Shown: in pieces, positions 43,985 through 55,869 of the stretch | Layout of the letters: every line of letters begins with the position of its first letter | Position numbering within the stretch: the stretch's first letter is position 1 | Source of the DNA: Erinaceus europaeus | Lineage: Eukaryota > Chordata > Mammalia > Eulipotyphla > Erinaceidae | Reading direction: 5' to 3' | NCBI RefSeq assembly: GCF_950295315.1 | Contig: NC_080175.1 | Span: 63,282,487-63,346,486, forward strand | Length of the DNA: 64,000 nucleotides | Made by a program: the position numbers and the translations under genes | The notes under the pieces: generated by a model | The model's database searches: none | What the model saw: only the letters and a program-made list of their open reading frames with translations | What the model was told of the DNA's origin: nothing

Positions 43985-44098
43985 AAAGAGGCTGAGTATG
44001 TAGCTTAATGGTAGAGTGAATGCCTCAGCTTGAAAAGGCCTTATATAGATCTATGGAACTGCTATCCTCCAATAATAACAACAAAACAACTGTATAGA
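43985..44098 (+). mobile_element. Degraded tRNA-related SINE
   Basis: GAGTATGTAGCTTAATGGTAGAG looks like a tRNA 5' part with an A box; the B-box part is degraded and it ends in AATAATAACAACAAAAC. Confidence 0.45.
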
Positions 44099-44149
44099 AT
44101 TTAAAATGTAGATGCCAACACCCCCACACACAAGTTCATTAAAAATGTG

Positions 44150-44416
44150 GGAGACTAGTAGCAGCACAACAGACTAAGCACACATGTTGTCAAGTGCAAG
44201 GACTGGGGTTAGTATCTGGGTTCAAGCCTCCAGCTCCCCACCTGCAGGGGAGTCTCTTCATAGGCAGTGAAGCAGGTCTGCAGATGTCTATCTTTCTCTT
44301 CTCTGCTTTTTATTTCCATCCTTTCTCAATTTCACGCTGTCCTGTCAAACAATAAAGACAGCAGCAACAACAACAATAATAACGATAAATAATAAAGGGT
44401 ACAAAAGGAAAAAAAA
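44150..44416 (+). mobile_element. tRNA-derived SINE (type I), sense orientation
   Basis: AGTAGCAGCACAACAGACTAAG (A-box region), GGGTTCAAGCCTCCAGC (B box), TCCCCACCTGCAGGGGAG, GTGAAGCAGGTCTGCAG, then the tail AACAATAAAGACAGCAGCAAC and AATAATAACG. Family layout is readable in sense. Confidence 0.85.
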
Positions 44417-44489
44417 ATAGCTTCCAGGAGCAGTGGATTTGTAGTGCAGGCACCACCCATCCCCAGTGATAATCTTGAAGGAAAAAAAT

Positions 44490-44616
44490 ATGTTAGGGCT
44501 AGAGATATGATACAGTGGTTTACACACCATCTTTCATGTCTGAGGCTATGAGGCCCCAGATTAAATCATTGCTACTATCATAAACAATTCTGACCAGTGT
44601 TGTGGTTAAAAAAAAA
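44490..44616 (+). mobile_element. tRNA-related SINE (type III), diverged
   Basis: GGGCTAGAGATATGATACAGTGG head, CTTTCATGTCTGAGGC, CAGATTAAATCATTGC (weak B box), GACCAGTGTTGTGG, A-run. Confidence 0.55.
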
Positions 44617-44784
44617 TCTTGTGGCACTGTGGTAATGGAAAGACAGCAAAAGTCTCTTACCCCTGAGATTCTGAAGTCCTAGGTTCAGACCACAGCACCA
44701 GCACAACCAGAGCTGAGCAGTGTTCTGATCTTTTTCTCTTTGTGTATCTTTCTCATTTAAATAAATAAATAAATAAATAAACTA
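44617..44784 (+). mobile_element. tRNA-related SINE (type III)
   Basis: TGGCACTGTGGTAATGG head, CCTAGGTTCAGACC (B box), ACCAGAGCTGAGCAGTGTTC, a C/T-rich run and an (AAAT)n tail (44758-44780). Confidence 0.7.
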
Positions 44785-45738
44785 TATCAAAATGAGAGAG
44801 ATGTTATAATAATAGACAATATAAATTTCAAAGGTTTGAAAGCATGCCTGGTACTAAGTAAACATTTGCTATCATTCCATAGGTAAAGCTATTCATCTTG
44901 AAACTTGAAAGTATCAAATAGGTTTATAGGCTATGATTATGTTATTTATTGGTTTGTCTATCAATTAAATTAGTATCTTGTTTATCCTTAGGTATTAACT
45001 GGATTGTCAGAAAATTTATAGCTTATTTTTCTGTTTTTTTCTATACAAAAATGCACCATAACATTCACAACAACCCAATATAACTATATGATATATATAT
45101 TGAGCATATTTTATTCAAGAAGTTGAAATATATATATATATATATACACTTCCTATTTTAATGTTGCTATCACATGCCAGTGAAATACAAATAAAATAAT
45201 AGAATGGTGTATCTAGATGTTAATATTGTATTATACCCAAATGTTGGTGTGAGATTTTAGTTACAAATATACTCTTAGCATAGGTTATTTCTACAAAAAG
45301 CAGTTCTCAGTAACTGTCAAATTACCCATTGTAAATGTGCAAACTAAAGTAGCCAGAAGAATGAAAATGAGCTGCATACCTGTTCTCCTCAGGCAACAGA
45401 TTTACTGTGAATTTTTAGCACCCAAAGTGAGGGTGCTTCTAAAATATTGCATATGGTTTTCCATATATTTAAGTGAAAATGAAGTATCAAGGTGACAACT
45501 TCTTTGCATTCCTAATAAAACAAGCCAAAATACTTTTTTTTTAAAATGTATTTTCAGAGATGTGGTCTTGAGAGAAAAGAAACTTATAACTGCCTTTAGC
45601 ATTTAGGCAATGAAATCACAATTCTGTTGTCAGTGAACTAAACATCTTCTACATATTTCTGAATTATCAGTAAAGTCAGTTCATCATTTAGTGAACAGAC
45701 TTAGTTATTGCAACAGACATTGCAAATGTATACATGCT
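44785..45738. other. AT-rich sequence with small (TA)n runs
   Basis: A (TA)n run at 45130-45147; otherwise nothing recognised. It ends with the left target copy of the next LTR. Confidence 0.4.
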
Positions 45739-46215
45739 TGTAGGGCCTTAAAGCCAGCCAACCCCCCCCCCCCCATGCTCCATTGTTGACACTATGGTCT
45801 GTTTACATAATCATTGTTTTGCCTGAAAGATCTCCACCACAGTAACCCCTCAGGGTATTTCTAATTCAGTTAAAAACATTGCAACAGTTGCTAAGGACAC
45901 TTCCACCTTCTCAGCATGCCTTTTGCCTCTCTCCACCCCCTTTCCTAGTCATTTACTTTTTCGGACATGCCACTTCCAGTTTTTACCCTATAAAGCCCGC
46001 TGCTGTACCTTTTTCACTTCTGTGTCCCAACCTGGAGAAGACCTGGAGAAGGGCTGGTGTGCATAGCAGGAGGTGGCCATTTTGCTAGCTCCACCTGGCA
46101 TAAACCTGCTGTGCTCACACCCTACTCTAGAGCATCCACATCAATAAAGAATTGTATTACCACACCGCCCACGAGTTCCTTATCTCTCTCCGGTGAAGCT
46201 AGCCTGGCACATGTT
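45733..46215 (+). mobile_element. Solo LTR of an endogenous retrovirus
   Basis: Body 45739-46209 (471 bp), bounded by TG and CA, with flanks CATGCT and CATGTT as a 6-bp target duplication (5 of 6). It has a TATA-like CCCTATAAAG (about 45987-45996) and an AATAAA (46143-46148), so the orientation is plus. A C-run of about 14 lies at 45762-45775. It shares an ordered core with the LTR at 9759-10217, so both belong to one family. A 6-bp duplication would suit a class II element, but family assignment is inference. No gag, pol or env remains. Confidence 0.75.
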
Positions 46216-46758
46216 AAAACTTTAGTCATCCAGTACCTCAGATGTGATTATTTTGGAGCTAGGGTTTACACAAAAATGAGGTCTTGATTGTAGCACTTAC
46301 CTTCTGAGTGGTTTCTTTATGAAGGAGGAAACACAGACACTTATACATAAAGGGAAGAACATGTAAATCTATATAAATATAACCATTTACATATTAATGA
46401 GACAAGCCTAAAAAATTCGAGCCATGTAGATATTTTTTTCTGTTGAACTTTTGTTTCCCTCTGGACTATGAAAATTAATTTTCTAAGTTAAGTCATCTAG
46501 AATTTAGGGATTTCATTTTTTTTTGCTAGAGGAGTCCTAGAAAAATAATACAATTATATTATACACTCACTAATACTTAAATGACAATTTTCTTCTTCTA
46601 GATATATTTTACAGGAAAAATTTAACTATAGTTTCAGTATTGCAATGGGCTACCTCTTTTCTCTGAATGTCAATGGAGATGTTTGACATACAATACACAA
46701 ATGTAAAAACCAGTATTGATAATTGTCATCAAATGATAAAGGAAGAATAGCTATCATA

Positions 46759-46799
<41 letters not shown>

Positions 46800-47035
46800 T
46801 ATATCACCATATTTTCTGTGAAAAATTCTAAAATCTGTCACTTTGGCAATTTGTTAGCAGTTCTGCTGGGTAATCTTATCTATGTATAATTCAACTAGAA
46901 AGACTAGGTTCTGTCCAAAGCTTTATAGGATGTATATATGGTTTCCTTCTAATTTCATTTATCCCATAACTTATCTAAAAGACACCCTGAAAACACATAA
47001 CAGTAAGAACTCCATGAGTAGCAGTGTGTTATTCA
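46216..47035. other. AT-rich sequence with (AT)n microsatellite
   Basis: The (AT)n run at 46760-46798 is the only feature recognised. Confidence 0.5.
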
Positions 47036-47212
47036 GACGTCCCTCCATTCCTTTCTGTCTTCCTCTAAGAATATGGAGCTTGATGGTGGAGGAGAACCTA
47101 GGTTGGGGTTGAGAGTGTTTTGCAGAAAACTGAGAAATTTACCCATGTTTCAACAACTGTTTTCACTGTAAACAACTGTTTTCACTTTTCAATGAAAAAG
47201 AAAAAAATAATA
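47036..47212 (+). mobile_element. Old L1 3' end
   Basis: CCATTCCTTTCTGTC, GGTTGGGGTTGAGAGTG, TTTTGCAGAAAACTGAG and AACTGTTTTCACTGTAAAC match the ends at 27.7 and 52.2 kb (GTATTTACTGTAAAT). A 19-bp unit around AACAACTGTTTTCACT is duplicated. Confidence 0.55.
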
Positions 47213-47489
47213 TGATAAAATAAGCTGGGCTGTATAGGACACTTACTAACATAACAATTGTATAAGGTCCTCTGGTAGTGTCACATATAAAATAAAATAC
47301 AATACTAGCAACACCTAGTTTCTTTCAAATACAATGTTCTTGGGCATGCTAAACATGGGTTGATTGGCCCCAGGATACCTCAAACTGTCAGAGATGGTGA
47401 AAGGTAGTTACTAAGAATGAACTCATATAAGGCATCCTTCTTTTCTAAATACTTCCTTCCTTTTTTCTTTCCTTATTTCATTTTTTTCT

Positions 47490-48070
47490 TTTTATATTAC
47501 AGAACTGCATGTTGACAGGATTTGAATCCACACCATTCCCATCACCAGAGTTCTGAATCTTCACTCTCTCCACTGCAATCCACCACAGTTCCCGTAAAAT
47601 TTTACACATGGGCCAACCACCTTCTCTAAAGCTATCTGTCCACATTTATACATAGTTGCCCCTTCTTTTCCTGATTCAATCCTCTCTTTCCCTCTAAGCC
47701 ACTCATAACATCATAACTACCTCCGTATGTCCCTTTCCTATTCCTTCTCTCTCTAGATACTGATGGAGCTGGAGTGCAGAGTCCTCTTAATCTTAATCCT
47801 ATCACTTCTCCCCCCCCCCCCCCCCCAGAGTATGGATCAAGGTTGTTTATGGGGAACAGAAGATAGGAGTTCTGGCTTCTGTAGCTGTTTCTCTGCTGAG
47901 CATGGGCATTGACAGGTTGATCCATACCCCCAGCCTGTTTCTATCTTTCCTTAGTGGACCAGAGCTCTGGAGATTCAAGGGTCCAGGACACATTGGTGAG
48001 GTCATCTGCCCAGAAAAAGTCAGGGTGGAGTCATGGTAGTATCTGCAGTCTGATGTCTGGAAAGTGGCAT
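47490..48070 (-). mobile_element. Old L1 3' UTR fragment
   Basis: Antisense UTR: CATTCCCATCACCAGAG, AGTATGGATCAAGGTTG, TTCTGGCTTCTGTAGCTG, GCTGAGCATGGGCATTG, TCCATACCCCCAGCCTG, GGACACATTGGTGAGG. It contains a C-run (47812-47826). More diverged than the main UTR copies. Confidence 0.75.
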
Positions 48071-48117
48071 GACCTGAGGCTGTGGATTTTTTTCAGCTGG
48101 TAGATTATGTGTCTAGT

Positions 48118-48156
48118 TTTATCTCTTGTGTACAAGTTTTATCTCTTGTGTACAAG
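48118..48156 (+). repeat. 19-bp tandem duplication
   Basis: TTTATCTCTTGTGTACAAG is present twice head to tail, a recent local duplication. Confidence 0.9.
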
Positions 48157-48329
48157 TTGTAATCAGGTCTGATTGCAGCTACTCCATAAACCACACCTCC
48201 CAGAAGCCCTGCTTCTTTACTTTCTTCATGTTGAAATAAAACTGACTTATAACTTCATATAAGTTTTAGATGTGCATAATTGTGTTGTTTTTTCTTTTTA
48301 AAAAAGATTTTGTATTTATTTGTTTTACT

Positions 48330-48546
48330 TATTATTTATTTATTTAATTATTGGATAGAGACAACCAGAATTGAGAGGGAAGGGGCGTGAAAGAGAGGGA
48401 GGGAAACAGAGAGACACACACAGCACTGCTTCACAGTTCACAAAGCTTTCTACCTGCAGGTGGGAACTGGGGGCTCAAGTGGGAACTGGGGCTTGCACAT
48501 TGTAACATAGGCTCACAATAAGATCCCCCAACATTTGGCCCCTGCA
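48330..48546 (-). mobile_element. tRNA-derived SINE (type II)
   Basis: Antisense: ATTTATTTATTTAATTATTGG tail, ACCAGAATTGAGAGGG, CACTGCTTCACAGTTCAC, CTACCTGCAGGTGGGAACTGG, then a duplicated GTGGGAACTGGGG, and GGCTTGCACATTG. Head eroded. Confidence 0.75.
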
Positions 48547-50140
48547 TTTTTTTTCCTAAAATAAGTCTGTCTGTGCCAGGTTGAAAAGAAAAGTTAGAAG
48601 ATGTCATACAGATACCTGTATAGTATTACAGAGGCACAGAGGTCAAATACAATAAGTATATTGAGAACTAAGAAGTGAAAAATTATCAACTGATTTTGAT
48701 TTATTAACACCCAAGGCCATTTGCTATTGCTTTTTTTTCTTCATAGAACTTTAGTTTATTAATTCACTTTTTTTTTTTTTTTGCCATTTGCTATTGCTGA
48801 AGTCCAGGTTGTGGAAGGGACTACATGTTGTTCTTCATTGTCTAGCCTTACAGTGATTTTTACCTTTGTTCTTTGTTACTTTAGACGTTTCAGAGAAGTC
48901 ATAATTTCCTAGCCCTCTAGTTGAGGTGGTTGAAAGCAAATTATTATACCCCACTTTTTTGCATAATACATATCCTTATTCTACAGCATGAGCTTTTACA
49001 AGTTCAGTGTGAATGACTGATTAATTATATATCACAAATTACATATTTCACAATGCTGTTGGTGTTACTGCTTTTACAAAAGGAAACTGAACTTACCCAG
49101 TTATAAAAGTCAGGCGAATTCATAGCTCTGTCATTGGTCCTGGGATTTTTTTGCCATTTCTTTCTATTTTTTTATTTTTTATTTTTAAGCAGGACTACAA
49201 TAAGAATAAAGCGAGTGAGGTCAGAACCAAATGTAAGAGAGATGTGTTACAGAATGTAGGTTAAAATAAAAGAAAGTCATCAGTTTTGACTTTGTAATTT
49301 GAACAGTCTTGTATTAATGAAATGGTCATTACTAAAATAATTTCACCGAAATTACTGCTACATGTCTGACTTCTTTGTTTCTCACTGAAAAAGAAGATGT
49401 AAAATATTTCTAAACTATATAGAAGTATTTTCAGGAAGAAACTGAAATACTGGTGAGAATGCATTAACTATTTTGAAACAAAATAGAGTACTGGCGTGAA
49501 AAGTAGGGAAATACAAGGCACATTGATTAATAATGTGCAATATTAAATTATAAGTGAAAAAATCAGATATAAAAATTCCATGTCATTTAATATCAAATTG
49601 TATATATTCTAAACTATTCTAACTTTGATAGTTTGTCTTATAAAGCTATATTTATGTGTGCATACATATACTAATATGTAATTATATGTGTACAAATGCA
49701 TTTATACACATATATCATATATTAATTCTTTAATATTTATTTTAGCACTATTAAACATTATTGTTTTTTATCCTTGGAAAAGGAAAAGTTATTTCATTCA
49801 TTTTTAGTAAACTCTGTAACTTGCATAATTTCATATAAATATACTGATTTGTAGGTATATATTCTTATAATGAACTCATTGAATACATATTTTTTCAAAT
49901 CATTTCATTGGGAAAATAATGGCTTACAGGAGAGTTGCTGACACATGGGAAATAATTTATTTCCTTGTGATAGGAGTCTGCACACACTCCCACCACCCGT
50001 ATAAGTCCTTCTCTATCATCATGCACTGAATCCCCAAGGCCTTTCTACTTACTTCCCATATTCCCCTCCCAGTGTCCTTTGCTTTGCTGTAATACACCAC
50101 AAATTTGGTTCACTAGTTTTCCATTCAGTCAAAGCTAGCT
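48547..50140. other. AT-rich region, nothing firmly recognised
   Basis: T-run at 48767-48782. The part at about 49960-50140 (GTCTGCACACACTCCCACCACC, ACACCACAAATTTGG) faintly resembles an old antisense L1 3' UTR but is too diverged to call. Confidence 0.35.
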
Positions 50141-50167
50141 TGGTTTCACATGGTCCCTGCTCTTCAA

Positions 50168-50385
50168 GAAATCAACTGCTGGGGCTGGGTGGTCAAACAA
50201 CTGGCTGAGTGCACATACTACAAAGCACAAGGACATAGGTTCAACCCCCTGCAGGGGGAAAGCTTTATGAGTGGTGAAGCAGAAGCAAGGCTGCAGGTGT
50301 CTCTCTGTTTCTTTCCCTCGCCCCCTCATTTTTTAGTTGTCTTTAACAAATAAAGATAATTTTTAAAAAGTCAACTGCCCTTAAC
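50168..50385 (+). mobile_element. tRNA-derived SINE (type II)
   Basis: GGGGCTGGGTGGTCAAACAAC head, ATAGGTTCAACCCCCTG (B box), CAGGGGGAAAGCTTTATGAG, GTGGTGAAGCAG, an AACAAATAAAGATAATTTTT tail. Flanks AAATCAACTGC and AAGTCAACTGC look like an 11-bp target duplication. Confidence 0.85.
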
Positions 50386-50679
50386 TCCCCACTCCTGTTA
50401 CCTAATATTCTAGCACAACATACCTGAGTATCCTCTAGAGAGACTAACTGAAGGAATAAGGAAGACATTTGTTAGTCAAGGTTTGATTCCAAATACAATT
50501 TACAAGATATTGCAGCTCACATTTACGTTTAATTACTTAATCTCCATTTAGAGCTCTCTTTTCTAGACTATTTAGATTATAAAACAGCTCCTTTATGTGT
50601 CATGGGCATGATGTAAAATAAATCCCAACCTTCACTGCATTATCAGGAATCTCTCTCTCTTTGTCTCTCACTCTTTCCA

Positions 50680-50730
<51 letters not shown>

Positions 50731-52124
50731 GTGTTTTCTGTCGTTATCTCTAATTTCTCACTATTCAAAAAACTTTCAGCCTGAAACAATGAAATCCCAC
50801 TGACGCCAAATAAATGAATTGATTTAAAAAAGCAAACTTTATTTCAGCACATTCTTGTCATATCTTCTCCATTAAAAAAAATAAGCTCAGTAAGATTCAA
50901 AGTTATACTCTGTAGACAGAATATATTATTCATAATATTCATTTGAATCAAACCTCCTGTCTAAATATATTCCACCATAGAATACATTACTAACTAAATA
51001 AGTATTGCAATTTATATGTGAAACAATCTTGTAAGTTTAGTTTAAATATATTTCTGAAAGCATTGTAAAATTCCAGGAAGATTCTAGAGAGTAATGATAC
51101 TTAAGGGAATAAACATGGCATTGCTTTTCTGAATGTATAACAAAGTGGCAGCTTCAAATTATGAAGATACTGCAGAATGGACTGTATGCTAATGACAACT
51201 TTTAGTATAGTATTCTTGGTAGCAGAGAAAGAGATTAGGGAATGTTACTTCAAAGTTCAATTCCTTTATCTCATTATCTGTGCGATATGAAATTTGGACA
51301 AGATCTTCTCTTGAGTCTACTGTAGTTACAATTTTCTGTAATTTTAATGAGAAAACAATTTAAAAATAAAGCAGTTTGTTTTAATGCATACTACTCCAAG
51401 TTACATTAAAATCTGAATGAATAACATTGCAATGAAAGGACTTCAGATACATCAATGACAAAATGGAAGGGAAAATATCATCTTTACTTTTCATTATCAA
51501 TTCTATTTTAAAAATAAAATAGTAAAATAAAAGCCAGTTAGCATTTCCCATTTGACCTAACTCCATATAAGTCATTATAAAGGCATCTTTTTTGTTTAGT
51601 TTGTTTTATTTTGTCCAACCAAATAAAAATTAGAGAAAGTCCATTATAGAATTATACAGTTTTGTACCATGCATTCTGATAATTCTCCATTAAGCTAAAG
51701 GGATTTCTGTTTCTGATAATAATTACTGGTAGTTTTGTAGTCTTAAATTACCTATAAGAACATCATTGGCTATAGAAAATGTTAGATCTGATTAAACATA
51801 GTGATGTGGCTTCACTTAGTAGCCACTTTGAAGGAAAGAACAATCCATTCTCTCCACAGTAGAGGTCAATTCAAAAATTAAAGAAACAATTTTGAGGATA
51901 AAAATTGCTAAAAAATATAGTGAACCACATCTGTTGAGTTAATACACATTTTTTATTGCAAGCTACCTCTCAACAATAGATTTTAAAAAGCAGGAAATGT
52001 GAAAATCAGTGTTAGATATAATATATTTTATAAATATCTATGATATGCAGAAAGATATAGTATGGCCTAAATCTCTTCTATGAATTAAGAGCACATATAT
52101 CATTGTTAGGAAAGATTGAACAAG
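50386..52124. other. AT-rich region with (TATC)n microsatellite
   Basis: A (TATC)n array at 50681-50730 (about 12 units). Otherwise no gene or repeat recognised. Confidence 0.5.
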
Positions 52125-52353
52125 ATGGATGTGAAGTTGGTATATTGCACCAAAGTAAAAGACACTTCTGGGGTTGGTTGGTGGAGTCTGGGGTGGGGGA
52201 GTTCAGGTCCCAAAAGGATAACAGAGGACCTACTGGGGGTTGTATTGTTATGTGGAAAACTGAGAAAAGTTATGCATGTACAAACTATTGTATTTACTGT
52301 CAAATGTAAAACATTAATCCTCCAATAAAGAAATTTTAAAAAAAATGGATGTG
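52125..52353 (+). mobile_element. 5'-truncated old L1 3' end with 9-bp duplications
   Basis: Body 52134-52344: CACCAAAGTAAAAGACAC, GGTGGGGGAGTTCAGGTCCC, GTATTTACTGTCAAATGTAAAAC, CCTCCAATAAAGAAATTTT, poly(A). ATGGATGTG at 52125-52133 and 52345-52353 flank it. Only the last 210 bp of an older subfamily are present. Confidence 0.75.
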
Positions 52354-52425
52354 TTAAACTGAACAGAAGGAGACAGTGAGATAAAGAAAGCTGAATAGAA
52401 AGGGGGCAAGAAGGCAGGAAGAAAC

Positions 52426-52639
52426 AGGATGATATATATATATATATATAATTGGATAGAGACAGAGAGAAATTGAGAGGAGAGGTGGAGATAGAAAGGG
52501 AGAGACACCCGCAGCCCTGCTCCACCACTTGTGAAGCTTTCCTCCTGCAGGTGGGGACTAAGGGCTTAAACCTGGGTCCTTGCACACTGTAATGTGTGTA
52601 CTAACCCTGGTGTGCCACCCTCTGGCCTCCATAGGATGA
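52426..52639 (-). mobile_element. tRNA-derived SINE (type II)
   Basis: Antisense, starting in a (TA)n tail: ATAGAGACAGAGAGAAATTG, CCTGCTCCACCACTTGTG, CTCCTGCAGGTGGGG, CTTAAACCTGGGTCC, GTGTGCCACCCTCTGGCCTCC. Short flanks AGGATGA at 52426-52432 and 52633-52639. Confidence 0.85.
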
Positions 52640-52799
52640 GCTGTTTCTAAGTAACAACTGCCAGACTTAGGTGAGGCCTTCTGAGAATCAAAGAGGGATT
52701 TCTGTGAATTTAAAAGCTTAAGGGCTGAATATGTGGGGAGAGTTAAATAATAATAATAATACTTAACTACCTCAGCTTCTGTAAACTTCCTTCCACTTT

Positions 52800-53365
52800 G
52801 CTGAAGGGGTATATAATGAATTCAGACTAAGTAAATAAACTAGTATAGCCAAGGGCCCTTTGGAGTATAACTAAAATATGTCTACTCGTTATCTACAAAA
52901 TGGAGACACCCCCAACTCTTCATCTGCACTATTCCAGCCTTTAGATTCATGATTAGCCAACAATTTGTCTGGCTTTATATTAACTCTCTTTTCATCTACC
53001 AGGTTCCAGATGCTACCATGATGCCAAACAAACTTCCCTGGACAGACAACCCCACTAATATGTCCTGGAGCTCTGATTCCCCAGAACCCTGCCCCACTAG
53101 GGAAAGAGAGAGGCAGGCTAGGAGTATGGATCGACTTGTCAACATCCATGTTCAGCAGGGAAGCAATTACAGAAGACAGACCTTCCACCTTCTGCACCCC
53201 ACAATGACCTTGGGTCCATACTCCCAGAGGGTTAAAGAATAGGAAAGCTATCAGGGGAGGGTATGGGATAGAAAGGTATGGTGGTGGGAATTATGATAAG
53301 TTGTACCCCTCTTATACTATGGTTTTGTCAATGTTTACTTTTTATAAATAAAATACTGAGAGGGG
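52800..53365 (+). mobile_element. Old L1 3' UTR terminal fragment
   Basis: CCATGATGCCAAACAAACTTCC, CCACTAATATGTCCTGGAGC, GAGTATGGATCGACTTG, GACCTTGGGTCCATACTCCC and a GTTTACTTTTTATAAATAAA end. An intermediate-age relative of the young UTR tail. Confidence 0.8.
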
Positions 53366-53799
53366 GAAAAACTATCTAGAAGCCAGAGTGCTAAAACAAA
53401 TAAACTTCTTATTTTACTGCAAAAAAATAAAAAAGAAAGAAAATATTTTTCTTCTCACCTCCAAAATTAGATGAGAGTGTTCAGGAGACACCTATCAATG
53501 GAGAGATGAGAAACTATATTCATGATAAAAATTAAAAAATTAAAAAAGGTAATTGTACTTATGTATCAGCGTCCATACTGTAAACCATCACTCCCCTAGG
53601 CCACACAGAAATTATTTAAAAAAGTGTTTCTGATAGTAATATAAGTTATGAGATGATTCCATGACATGGATATGTTGTGAATAAAGAAGTACATTCCAGG
53701 AGATGCTGTGATATTAATTCTAAAATGATATAATCAAATATATGACTTCCCAGGATAAGTATATTGTAAATATCCAATTCAACTTAAGTTTTTAAAATA

Positions 53800-54271
53800 G
53801 GATCTTTGGATTATACCTAAAATAGACATACTACCTTTTTCCAAGATATATCCCCAAATCTCATCTGCTATAGTCTTACCTTTAGATTCCTGACTATTAA
53901 ACAATTTGTTCTGCTTTATATATTAATTTTTTTCAGCTAACAAGTTGCATATGCTACCATGACACCAAACTGACTTCCCTGGACATATGACTTCACCAGT
54001 GTACCCTGGAACCCCACCTCTCCAGAGCCCTACCCAATTAGGGAAAGATAGGAACAGATTGGGAGTATGGATCAAACTGTCAGGACCCATGTCCAATGGA
54101 GAGGCAATTACAGAAGCCAGATATTCCACTTTCTGCACCCCATAATGATCCTGGGTCCGTGCTCTCAGAGGGATAAAGAATATAAAAGCTTCCAGTAGAG
54201 GGGATGGGATATGGAATTCTGGTGGTGGCAATTGTGGGGAGTTTTATCCCTCTTATCCTATAGTCTTGTCA

Positions 54272-54278
<7 letters not shown>
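53800..54278 (+). mobile_element. Old L1 3' UTR terminal fragment
   Basis: CTAAAATAGACATACTACC, GCTACCATGACACCAAACTGAC, GAGTATGGATCAAACTGTC, GATCCTGGGTCCGTGCTC, CTGGTGGTGGCAATTGTGG. It ends in the (TA)n run. Confidence 0.78.

Positions 54279-54337
<59 letters not shown>
54277..54337 (+). repeat. (TA)n microsatellite
   Basis: About 30 TA units, joining the old L1 end to another UTR piece (54340-54405: GCCTCACCAATGAGTCCTGG, CCCACTAAGGAAAC), which may be a local duplication of the UTR. Confidence 0.9.
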
Positions 54338-54340
<3 letters not shown>

Positions 54341-54405
54341 TTGGCCTCACCAATGAGTCCTGGAACCTCACTTCCTCAGAGCCTTTCCCCACTAAGGAAA
54401 CTCTC

Positions 54406-55225
54406 ATATGAAACCTTTCTTTACTATTCCAGTTAACACACAACCCTCCATCCACATATGTTTATCTAGTTCATCAATGTTGAGCACAGAGTCAGTATAC
54501 CATGCAAAATCAGGGTTTAGGGAAGTAAGGGGTACTGGAAGTTTTCACTACAGCCAGATTAAAGTAAATTCCCACTTAATATTAACATTATCCATTTGTA
54601 TATTTCCCTTTGGTTAGGAACTCTGGTTATATTAATTAATTAATTAATTAATTAAGAACAAAGTCAGCTTAAATATTTGTGCAAACAACTCTCTTCTCTT
54701 TCCCATAAAAGCTTTACATTGTCTTTTTGGAAAACATCATACTGTTTAATTATTATTAAGCAAAGTTAGTATGAGTTACTTGAGAATATAAATCAGTAAC
54801 TTTATTAGAGCATGAAATTAAGTATTTCATGGAGAAGATCGCAGCCCCATGAGTTTAAAGATGATGTTATTGACATATCAGATCATTCTTATATAAATGA
54901 TTAGTTGTTGCATTTATATAAATGGATGGAAAAATCTGATGGTATTAAGTGCACATACCAAATAATTCTATTAAATTTTAAATTACTTGAGTTTATATTA
55001 ATTCAGCAGCTCAATTGCATACTCCTATTCATTTGAAACACCTAGGTTGAATTTACATAACCAGGGGGAAATGAGGAATTGAGATAATTATCTCAATAAC
55101 TTAGATTAAAGTTACACTTGGGGTTCCCAGGAAGTGAAAAACAAGAACAATGTACCCTATACTATTTTTCACATTAATATGATGAATTCACCTAACTCAG
55201 ATGTTTCTTTAAACAACTTTAGGAG
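54406..55225. other. AT-rich sequence with (TTAA)n
   Basis: (TTAA)n at 54631-54654. Nothing else recognised. Confidence 0.4.
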
Positions 55226-55480
55226 ACAGAGTCCAGCGGTAGCATAGAGGGGTAAGTGCACATAGTGCTTAAGGATCCTGGTTCTAGCCCCCACCCCTCA
55301 TTACCCACCTTCAGGGAAGTTGATTCACAGGCTTCACAGGTTGTGAAGCAGGTCTGTAGGTGTATATCTTTCTCTCCCCCTCTCTGTCTTCCCCTTCTCT
55401 CTCCATTTCTCTCTGTCCTATTCCATAACAACAGCAATAATAATAATACAACAATAAAACAAGGACAATAATTACAAGGA
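55226..55480 (+). mobile_element. tRNA-derived SINE (type I), sense orientation
   Basis: CAGAGTCCAGCGGTAGCATAG, TGGTTCTAGCCCCCACC (B box), GTTGTGAAGCAGGTCTG, CTCTCTCCATTTCTCTCTG, then CAACAGCAATAATAATAATAC and AACAATAAAACAAGGAC. Confidence 0.88.
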
Positions 55481-55659
55481 TATTAGATCTTCTAGAAAAG
55501 CTAATGCAACATATGCTCAGAATATTAAGGAAATGCAATTTAGAGGTTGAAGCAAATTGCTTTAAAATCAGTAATTCCTTGAAAGATGAATACATATAAC
55601 TTGCTCAACATATTTTGCAGAGTAAGAGTATCACTTTTGTGTTATTTCACTACTCCTGT

Positions 55660-55858
55660 ATGCTTTTCCATTGAGAAGAAGAGAGAGGAAGAGAAAGGGA
55701 GAGGGAGAGGGAACGGGAGAGAGAAAGGGAGAAATATCACATCACCATAGTTTTTGCAGTGACCTGACATGTTATATATAGTGCTGAAACTAGAATCTAG
55801 CTGCTTGAAGGACAAGGCATGGGCCCTACCCAGTAAGTTACCTCTCTGGCTCAGAAAC
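55660..55858 (-). mobile_element. Diverged SINE with purine-rich expansion
   Basis: GAGAAAGGGAGAGGGAGAGGG expansion (55694-55728), AGTGCTGAAACTAGAATC (B-box complement region), TAAGTTACCTCTCTGGCTC (A-box complement). Confidence 0.5.
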
Positions 55859-55869
55859 ATGTTTTGCAA

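Noticed and set aside
43985..44060. Possible functional tRNA gene
   Set aside because: The A-box half looks tRNA-like but no cloverleaf or good B box follows; better explained as an eroded SINE.
50681..50730. Tandem TATC array considered as a CRISPR-like or satellite structure
   Set aside because: It is a plain tetranucleotide microsatellite without spacers.
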